Part shown: positions 57,486 through 64,000 of the stretch, one piece after another
Position numbering within the stretch: position 1 is the first letter of the stretch
How the letters are laid out: each line of letters begins with the position of its first letter
Notes under the pieces: model-generated
What the model saw: the letters and a program-made list of their open reading frames with translations, nothing else
The model's database searches: none
What the model was told of the DNA's origin: nothing
Translations under genes and position numbers: made by a program
Source of the DNA: Sabethes cyaneus
Lineage: Eukaryota > Arthropoda > Insecta > Diptera > Culicidae
Reading direction: 5' to 3'
NCBI RefSeq assembly: GCF_943734655.1
Contig: NC_071355.1
Span: 74,361,449 to 74,425,448, forward strand
DNA: 64,000 nt

Positions 57486-58016
57486 CCGTTCCGGCACCTA
57501 AAACATCTTGGCACTATTGGACAACAATCAGAGCTTCGAAAGAAAGCCCGGTTCCGGCCGGCCGACGGTCCTGAGCGACAAAAAGCTCCAAAGGATACTG
57601 AAGAGGAAGATCGAGGGAAAAGTGGTTGCATCGCTGCGTGTACCGGCCAAACAGTGAAAAAGTACCTGGCGTGAATGGACTACATGTCAGCAAGCAGTAG
57701 TCCAGTCCACTGGTCTCGTAGCTGCAGGCAATGGCACAGTAGCAGCGGCTGAATAAGATGGTCAAGACGATTTTCCCGGCGAATCGCGACGTGGCGGTGG
57801 TGATGGACGATGAGCCCTATCTCACCCTGGATGGCAACGGCTGACAGGACACTTCGTATTTTACTTCCCCACAAAGGAAGTGAGCTCCGAGGTGAAGTTC
57901 ATTTCACACTGCAAGTTCCCCAAGAAGGTGCTGCTGTGGCTGACAATCAGCGAGAAGGGACTGTCAAGGTCGCTCTTCTTTCGCTCCGGACTGGCCGTGA
58001 ACGGGGAAATTTAGGG
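57486..58016 (+). mobile_element. Mariner-type transposase fragment
   Basis: Pieces in three frames resemble a mariner-family transposase: a helix-turn-helix-like part with SPVPAGRRS, then LNKMVKTIFPANRDVAVVMDDEPYLTLDGN (first catalytic Asp region), then SYFTSP, EVKFISHCKFPKKVLLWL and SGLAVNGE read across shifts. The second catalytic Asp and the Glu region are not found. Frameshifts and stops show it is dead. GC is higher than the neighbourhood, as expected of relatively young DNA. Confidence 0.75.
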
Positions 58017-58394
58017 GAGTTTTGAGAAAATAATTATAACATATTGAAATTGTATGTCGGCAAAGTATTCTTATTGACGAAAGAATCGAGCGAGAAGTCA
58101 AAGTTGACGGCTCACACGCGAGTGAGTATGAGAAACACAGCATTCAACGCTTACGCGCTTACACGCAAGCATGAAACAAACAGCCACCGTTGCTGTGTGC
58201 AGATTCTGCTACCTACACACTCGCGCACGCACATCCTCACATCGTCTTCCTGCATAGCTTATTCCCGAGTCAAATAACTCTTAAGAAATCAGCTGCCCGT
58301 GAGGCATTGCATAGAGGCGCACTGGGATAGAGGTTTTGCATTACCTTTTCTTTTCTTCCTCATCTTCGACCCCGATTTTACTCACGGGCGGAAG

Positions 58395-58545
58395 TACGAG
58401 CGCCCGCGAGGTGCTAAGAACCATCTTTGGCGGCGTGTAAGAAAACGGTGTACGAAGGCGAAGAATGAACGACGAACTCGCACGTCTCTACGGCGAAACC
58501 AGTATTCAGATTGTAGTTAAAGCTGGACGGATACGTTGGGCAGTA
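58395..58545 (+). mobile_element. RTE-like LINE, short C-terminal fragment
   Basis: Encodes REVLRTIFGGV, then RRRMNDELARLYG and VKAGRIRWAG, matching the C-terminal region of the RTE copies at 1.7 and 32.2 kb. Both ends are abrupt. Confidence 0.7.
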
Positions 58546-59355
58546 TATGAGCCGCTATTTTCAAAAAAAAATTGCCCAATGAATTTGAAAAAAAAAGCAT
58601 TTTTTAGTCAATGCTGCCAAATATTTTTCGATTCGATTTAAAAACTAAATTTCTATTTTTCTCCCAATGAATGAATTTCCCAGATTTTTTATATAAAAAT
58701 CAAAAAAAAAATTTGACAGTGTTGCCAAATTCCAAAATTTAAATTAAAAAGCTGGGAACACTGCTCAGGAAAATGTACTACAACTGTATACATGCGTTCA
58801 CAACAGGGCATAGAGACTCACTGCTTCATGAAAAAAAATAGTTTGCTCTTGGTTTTACATGAGAAATTGGAGGCCACTTGCTTCAAAACGTTGTCTCTGG
58901 ATTGGCAAGGAATACTTCGTGACGATTAGTAATTCTAATGTAAAAAAATCTGTGGAATACGAAAGAGTCGGAACTTTTGAGATTAAAATGTATTCATTGA
59001 GAGAAAAATAGAACTTTAGTTTTCAAATCGAAATACAAAATATTTGGCAGCACTGGTGCTAAAAAATACCACTTTTTTCGAATTCTTTGCGCAATTTTCT
59101 TTGAAAATGATATTTCCGGCTTGATATTTCCGGAGATATAAGCAAAAGAAAATTAGCGGAATTGAATGGTCATTCTATTCCGGACCAAAAATTCAGCATG
59201 AAAAAAATCAGGTTGGAAACCTACTATTTTGTAATTTTTAGTGTTTATATAGTACCTACATCTATCCAAAAAGATGCGATTTATGCAAAAATCTCATTTT
59301 TGACAAAAATCGGCAATAGACCACTATAATTCGGAACGGCTCATATGTTGCTAGA
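58540..59355. repeat. Foldback repeat upstream of third Cul1 copy
   Basis: Left-side blocks TATGAGCCG (58,546), GCTGCCAAATATTTT (58,613) and AAACTAAATTTCTATTTTTC (58,640) have inverted partners on the right: CGGCTCATAT (59,336), AAAATATTTGGCAGCAC (59,037) and GAAAAATAGAACTTTAGTTT (59,004). The arms are imperfect and separated by about 330 bp. A non-autonomous foldback element is likely; target duplication not resolved. Confidence 0.6.
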
Positions 59356-59439
59356 ATGCCAGACAACTATTCTGCAAAAATGGTTTTCGCATCAAATCCG
59401 GTAGGAACAAGACGAAGAGGGAGATCTGGCGAGTCGACT

Positions 59440-59718
59440 TACTTTACCTGTGATTTTAGTCGACTTATTTTGCCTATGACTTTAGTCCAGATGCAGGCAA
59501 TTAATTCTGCTCGGTAGTACCGATGTAGGTATGAATTTAGAAATTATAGGTAACTACCCTGCAGTCCTGTATATAATCTCCTGCGATTGTTGTGTACAAG
59601 CAGTTCTATCCAGTCTTGATAAAACAAACCTAGTAGTTTAGCTATTTTAGCAACTCAACACAAGAGTGTTTTTAACTATCCATATTACTTTTTTTGCATT
59701 AATCGTGAAGGTTCAAAA
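59440..59718 (+). promoter_or_regulatory. 5' flank and UTR of third Cul1 copy (duplicated)
   Basis: Homologous to 51,990-52,266 (GACTTTAGTCCAGATGCAGG, ATATAATCTCCTGCGATTGT, CAAGAGTGTTTTTA) with small indels, and more diverged than the coding 3' half. The sequence before the ATG is AAGGTTCAAAA. Same promoter context implies potentially similar expression. Confidence 0.65.
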
Positions 59719-62034
59719 ATGTCAAACCCAACCGGATTTGAAACCATGAAAAAGGAAGAGATCTGGACGGAGCTGGAAGCTGGTGTAAATCAAATCTACA
59801 AGCATCAAGACAATATTTCATCATACCGTTATATGTGGCTCTATTCGCATGTCTACAACTACTGCAGTAGCGTTGATGAACAGAGCGGTCCCAATGTAAC
59901 GCCTAATGGACACGGTGCTCGACTTGTAGGATACGAGTTGCACGCACGATTGAAGGAGTTTCTTCAGCACCATGTAATCACCCTACAGGAGTCCGCGAAA
60001 GATCTCGTAGACGTGGAAATACTCCATTTTTACACGAAACGCTGGGAACAATATCAGTTCTCTAGTAAAGTCCTACATGCCATATGTTCCTATCTGAATC
60101 GTTACTTTCTGAAACGAAATTGGTATGATGATCGCAACGACGTGTATGAACTTTATCAAACGGCGTTAGTAGCATGGCGTGAACATCTTTATAAACAGCT
60201 TAACAAACAAGTTATAACTGCACTGCTGAGGTTGATCCAGTGTGAGCGTAACGGAGGAACAATTAATTCAAGGTTGATATCCAGCGTTGTAAATTGTTAC
60301 GTGGAGCTCGGTCTGGAGGAAAATGGTGCTGATGATGATGATGATGATGATGATGAAGAGCAAAACCTGTCGGTGTATAAAGAAGGCTTCGAAAATATAT
60401 TTCTGGAGGAAACTGAAGTGTTCTATGCCCGAGAGAGCGCGGAATTCATGCGGACTAATCCCATTACGGAGTACATGAAGCATGTGGAACAACGCCTGAA
60501 CGAAGAACAAAAGCGTGTGCAAGTTTATTTACATGAAAGCACTCAAGGAAGGCTTGCGGAAACATGTGAGCGTGCCTTGATTCAGAAGTACCTAGAGCAG
60601 TTTCAAGTGGAATTTCAAACTCTGCTCGATTCCGACAAGAACTCCGATATACAAAGAATGTATTCACTGGTGGCACGCATCCCCGATGGTTTGGTTGGAA
60701 TGAAGACTATTCTTAAAACACATATTCATAACCAGGGACTGGCGGCAATTGCTAAGTGCGCCGAAGCAGCTTTGAGTGACCCGAAAATTTACGTCCAGAC
60801 GATTTTGAAGGTCTATAAGAAATACAACGGATTAGTACTTACCGCATTCAATAACGATAGTGGTTTTGTGGCCGTTTTAGATATAGCATGTGGAAAATTC
60901 ATAAACAGGAATGCAGTTACGGATGCAAGTGGAAGCAAAGGTAGTGGTAAAAGTCCCGAAATGCTTGCAAAGTATTGTGATCAGCTCTTGAAAAAATCCA
61001 ACAAGAACCCAGAGGAAGGTGAGCTTGAAGATGCCCTTAACCAAGCGATAATCGTTTTCAAATTCATCGAAGATAAGGATGTATTTCAAAAGTTTTACAG
61101 TAAAATGCTCGCCAAGCGTCTCGTCCAACACACGTCTGCTAGTGATGATGCCGAAGCGTCAATGATTTCCAAGCTTAAACTGACGTGCGGCTTTGGGTAC
61201 ACTACTAAGTTACAGCGAATGATCCAAGACGTCGGAGTTTCAAAGGGTCTTAATGAAAAGTATAGGCAGCACGTGAAAGAATTGTGTGAAGTGTCCCAAT
61301 CTACTGGAAATGATATTGATTTCAGTATTCTTGTACTAACGACTAACCATTGGCCGTTCAATCAAAGTGTTACGTTTTCGTTGCCATTTGAGTTGGAGCA
61401 GTCTGTCAATCGATTCAATGAATTCTACGTGAAACAACATTCCGGACGAAAACTAAACTGGCTGTACAACCTGAGTCGTGGGGAGCTTGTTACAAATTGT
61501 TTTCGATTGCGATACACTTTTCAGACCAGCACGTTCCAAATGGCTGTTTTATTACAGTATAATGAGCAAACAACATGGACGATTCAGCAGTTGGGTGAAA
61601 ATACAGGTATCACACACGATACTTTAATTCAGGTGCTTCAGATGCTCTTGAAAGCAAAGTTGCTCACCTGTTCTGATGGCGAAACTAATCTCCAGCTATG
61701 CTCGTGCATTGAACTGAATACTGAGTATAAAAATAAGAAACTTCGAGTTAACATAAACTTCCCGCTCAAAGCCGAACAGAAGGTAGAGCAAGAAGCCACA
61801 CATAAGCATATTGAGGAGGATCGAAAGCATTTGATACAGGCAGCAATCGTAAGGATTATGAAGATGCGCAAAACATTTACTCATACACAGTTGATCGGTG
61901 AAGTGGTGAATCAGGTATCGACAAGATTCATACCTCAGGTTACAATGATTAAGAAATGTGTTGACATTCTCATAGAAAAAGAATATATCGCGCGGAGCTC
62001 GGAGCAGAAAGATATGTACACCTATTTAGCTTAA
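59719..62034 (+). CDS. Cul1: Cullin-1 paralog, full length (771 aa)
   Basis: SCF ubiquitin-ligase scaffold by family knowledge; probably cytoplasmic and nuclear like Cul1. Start MSNPTGFETMKKEEIWTELEAG at 59,719 follows a stop-containing 5' flank shared with the second copy. Residues 37-49 (RYMWLYSHVYNYC) are the Skp1/F-box contact helix. Cullin repeats follow with ERNGGTINSRLISSV and THIHNQGLAAIAK. The C-terminal part has FYSKMLAKRLVQHTSASDDAE and the neddylation motif IVRIMKMRK with acceptor Lys715 (61,861-61,863), and the protein ends YLA. Odd feature: a run of eight Asp encoded by a GAT microsatellite (about 60,328-60,355) in the linker before EEQNLSVYK, where the second copy has NENDPYAEG. 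Single exon and no stops. The C-terminal half differs from the second copy by only scattered substitutions; the first 100 residues differ much more. Confidence 0.92.
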   Translation: MSNPTGFETMKKEEIWTELEAGVNQIYKHQDNISSYRYMWLYSHVYNYCSSVDEQSGPNVTPNGHGARLVGYELHARLKEFLQHHVITLQESAKDLVDVEILHFYTKRWEQYQFSSKVLHAICSYLNRYFLKRNWYDDRNDVYELYQTALVAWREHLYKQLNKQVITALLRLIQCERNGGTINSRLISSVVNCYVELGLEENGADDDDDDDDEEQNLSVYKEGFENIFLEETEVFYARESAEFMRTNPITEYMKHVEQRLNEEQKRVQVYLHESTQGRLAETCERALIQKYLEQFQVEFQTLLDSDKNSDIQRMYSLVARIPDGLVGMKTILKTHIHNQGLAAIAKCAEAALSDPKIYVQTILKVYKKYNGLVLTAFNNDSGFVAVLDIACGKFINRNAVTDASGSKGSGKSPEMLAKYCDQLLKKSNKNPEEGELEDALNQAIIVFKFIEDKDVFQKFYSKMLAKRLVQHTSASDDAEASMISKLKLTCGFGYTTKLQRMIQDVGVSKGLNEKYRQHVKELCEVSQSTGNDIDFSILVLTTNHWPFNQSVTFSLPFELEQSVNRFNEFYVKQHSGRKLNWLYNLSRGELVTNCFRLRYTFQTSTFQMAVLLQYNEQTTWTIQQLGENTGITHDTLIQVLQMLLKAKLLTCSDGETNLQLCSCIELNTEYKNKKLRVNINFPLKAEQKVEQEATHKHIEEDRKHLIQAAIVRIMKMRKTFTHTQLIGEVVNQVSTRFIPQVTMIKKCVDILIEKEYIARSSEQKDMYTYLA
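60328..60355 (+). repeat. GAT microsatellite inside third Cul1 copy
   Basis: About nine tandem GAT codons encoding an Asp run. Absent from the other two copies at this position, so the insertion is recent and length-unstable. Confidence 0.9.
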
Positions 62035-62430
62035 TTACTATTTAGTTTAATTTAGAGATAAGAATAATATTTTGAAGAAATGCAACGTGAATCTCATATT
62101 CATCCTTCATATGCAATTTGAGAAACAGGATCTAGAAAGCAATCCATATTTTTATCTACAATATTTTAAGTATTTTGTATTAGGGATGAATTCGCTCTTT
62201 AGAAAGCATTATAAAAACAGTTTAATTATAAAATAAACAGCTACATTCAGTTCATACTTGCTTTGTCTACTTTTATGATACATAGCCGAATTATCGGTTC
62301 TTTGTCGAATCCTAATTTTACCCTAATTCCCCTAATCGATCCGAACATTCGCTAATCGAGCATTTTCGTAGGCAGCGCACATTCACCTCTAGGTCGGATT
62401 GGATGCTGACCGTTGCCATCCTTCAGTCTA
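62035..62430 (+). other. 3' UTR/flank of third Cul1 copy (duplicated)
   Basis: Matches 54,559-55,005 with few changes and a small deletion near 62,200. AATAAA lies at about 62,232 in ATAAAATAAACAGC. Similarity ends near TTGGATGCTGACCGTTG, giving a duplicated unit of about 3 kb. Confidence 0.75.
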
Positions 62431-62607
62431 TTGAATTGAAACGAGAAAATGAGTAAAAAATATACATCGTACACTTATTTCCTATTAAAAATTAACTGAA
62501 TATACATCCCTTTCTACTATTATATCATATTTTCGAGAAAAAAAAACAATGCTAGTTTAATGATATATTGCGATTTGTTAATCATGCGTTGGTTTCATAA
62601 GTCGAAT

Positions 62608-63006
62608 TACCCAAGCAACACAGCTTGTTATAGAATAATATAACATTACATACATCAGAACTTCTCTATTACCAGAAAAGCGCAAAAAATTGAAGTCTAA
62701 TCAAACAACAATTGAAAGAAGTATGTATCAGGTTATTTCATTCCATTTTAAAACGTTATTATAGCATAACCTACAACTTGTTCTTCCAGTAGTTGAGATT
62801 TAGTAATGGAGATATAATAAAAACTTTGTTTTGACATGTTGACAAAAACAAACATTATTCATTTGATATGAGCTGTCAAATAAATTCATGTTATCACAAA
62901 ACATTTCAAAACCTTAATAATAACGACACATGTTTTCAAAGTACGTTAATAGTACCCTTAAACGACTACTTTCTTTGAAGAACTTGTTTTGTGTGTTACT
63001 TGGGTA
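62608..63006. mobile_element. ~400-bp MITE with TACCCAAG(C/T)AACACA ends
   Basis: Left end TACCCAAGCAACACAGCTTG; right end, on the other strand, TACCCAAGTAACACACAAAA. The first ten bases resemble the 108-bp MITEs (CCCAAG(C/T)AACA), so both may be mobilised by the same transposase. The interior is AT-rich and non-coding. Confidence 0.7.
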
Positions 63007-63383
63007 TAGTGCCTTTGCCCTACCGAAACTGGGTGGGACAACGCGTGACGGGGAAAGAGCAGAAAATAAGGAAAGGAAGATCCATGGAAGCAACGCTTCC
63101 TGGGTTTGAAGACCGTTCGGGTTGAGTTATGTTTATTCACAAATTGTGCGTCTTCCCTCTCTTATCTAATTTTCCGCACTTATCCCATCACGTCTTGTCC
63201 CACTCTGCTTGGATACTACTATTATCACCTCTGATTTCACTACTTTATTCTACTTTGCTTGTTCTCCGTCTATCGGAATGACTACCATTATTTTAATTAA
63301 AGGTAGAGGAGCGTTTGATGACGAAGAATGGTCGACTGCATGTTATTGCAAAATTTCAATGTGCGGCCAAAAATATATTGCTT

Positions 63384-63467
63384 AGTTCAATTACTGAGTG
63401 GGACTCTAAAAAACCACACTCTCTCGGTTTGCGCCCAAGTCTAAGAGTCCCATGCAGTAATTGAACT
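63384..63467. repeat. Inverted repeat, 24-bp arms
   Basis: AGTTCAATTACTGAGTGGGA (63,384 on) pairs with TCCCATGCAGTAATTGAACT (to 63,467); 22 of 24 positions match, with a 36-nt loop. Confidence 0.8.
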
Positions 63468-63778
63468 ACCATCATCCGGAGCGAGATTGTGCCAAAAAAT
63501 CACATGTTTTTGTTCTTAAGCTCAGTGTGTACACAATTTAGGAACTAAGTTGATTTAAAACCTGTCAATATATACTAAATTGTTCAATTAACAACTACCG
63601 TAGAGATGGTTTAGTTACAATGAAACCTAATTTTACTGAAAGTGCATGAACTTTGGCACAATCTCACCCCTTCTAGTGGGTGACATTGTGCCAAAAACAT
63701 AAAGTTAAGGTAAATACCTAAACAGTGTTTGCATGTTTATGAACAATACACATAAATATCAGTAGTTCAGTATACTTA

Positions 63779-63821
63779 GTTCATGGACGGCCCCGTAGTT
63801 CATATGGGGCCGTCCATGAAC
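63779..63821. repeat. Perfect 16-bp hairpin, 11-nt loop
   Basis: GTTCATGGACGGCCCC (63,779-63,794) and GGGGCCGTCCATGAAC (63,806-63,821) are exact reverse complements. GC-rich stem in AT-rich surroundings. Confidence 0.88.
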
Positions 63822-64000
63822 CAAATGGACTATTAGGGACAGGGGGTCGTCCAAAAATAACACATGATACAAAAAGTATGAACGAAAATAACCCGGGTAG
63901 GTCTGAAATAACTAAAAATGAGTTCGTAGTCAATGTACAGCCTTTATATAGCCAGTAGCGTTTCTGGGGTTAACAAGGAGGAGATATATGGAGGGTGTGT

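Larger units (their letters stand above)
63007..64000. other. No gene; dispersed repeat and two strong hairpins
   Basis: 63,068-63,145 matches 48,615-48,700 (AACGCTTCCTGGGTTTGAAG, GACCGTTCGGGTTGAGTTAT). The hairpins are entered separately. GAGCGAGATTGTGCCAAAAA near 63,480 and TTTGGCACAATCTCACCCC near 63,653 form a third, wider inverted pair. No coding region. Confidence 0.5.

Overview
The window looks like nuclear DNA of a dipteran insect, most likely a mosquito, with culicine as my best guess. It is AT-rich and gene-poor. It is packed with degraded non-LTR retrotransposons (RTE-like, Jockey/CR1-like), tRNA-derived SINEs, Helitrons with Lep1-like ends, Tc1/mariner remnants, hAT-like and other MITEs, and inverted repeats. 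The species call rests on overall character and protein similarity recalled from knowledge; no search was possible.

Layout. 1-19 kb is repeat territory: two degenerate tandem arrays (2.9-4.4 kb), LINE fragments, several copies of one ~195-bp SINE, a 4-kb block bounded by CAGGGTGGCCACAGA inverted ends (13.2-17.24 kb), and a Helitron (17.25-18.13 kb). 19.6-21.7 kb holds a GC-richer 5' flank and the first coding exon of an unrecognised gene (His-, Gly- and Ser-rich N-terminus, then a more conserved-looking segment, then a good splice donor). No later exon of it is recognised here. 23.4-33.2 kb is mostly antisense LINE debris, including a plus-strand RTE nested in a Jockey-like element with a 10-bp target duplication. 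35.7-43 kb carries a Helitron end, a dead DD37E-type mariner, a 464-bp SINE, two hAT-like foldback MITEs, a perfect 39-bp palindrome, and an island with no recognised gene.

The main gene content is 44-62 kb: three same-strand, intronless Cullin-1 paralogs. The first (44.0-45.5 kb) is the most diverged and stops after 487 codons, so it keeps the Skp1-binding N-terminal half but lacks most of the Rbx1-binding domain and all of the neddylation domain. The second (52.3-54.6 kb, 763 aa from the preferred start) and third (59.7-62.0 kb, 771 aa) are full length, with the VYNYC Skp1-interface helix, the IVRIMKMRK neddylation motif and a terminal YLA. Copies two and three also share their 5' flanks and 3' UTRs, so the repeated unit is about 3 kb. 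They are nearly identical in the C-terminal half and diverge in the N-terminal half. By family knowledge they would act as SCF ubiquitin-ligase scaffolds. A plausible history is retroposition of Cul1, then tandem duplication, then partial homogenisation. Helitrons, a LINE fragment, a mariner fragment and a foldback repeat separate the copies.

No rRNA, true tRNA, CRISPR or bacterial-type operon is seen. Most other open frames are short and fall in repeats or on the wrong strand of real features.
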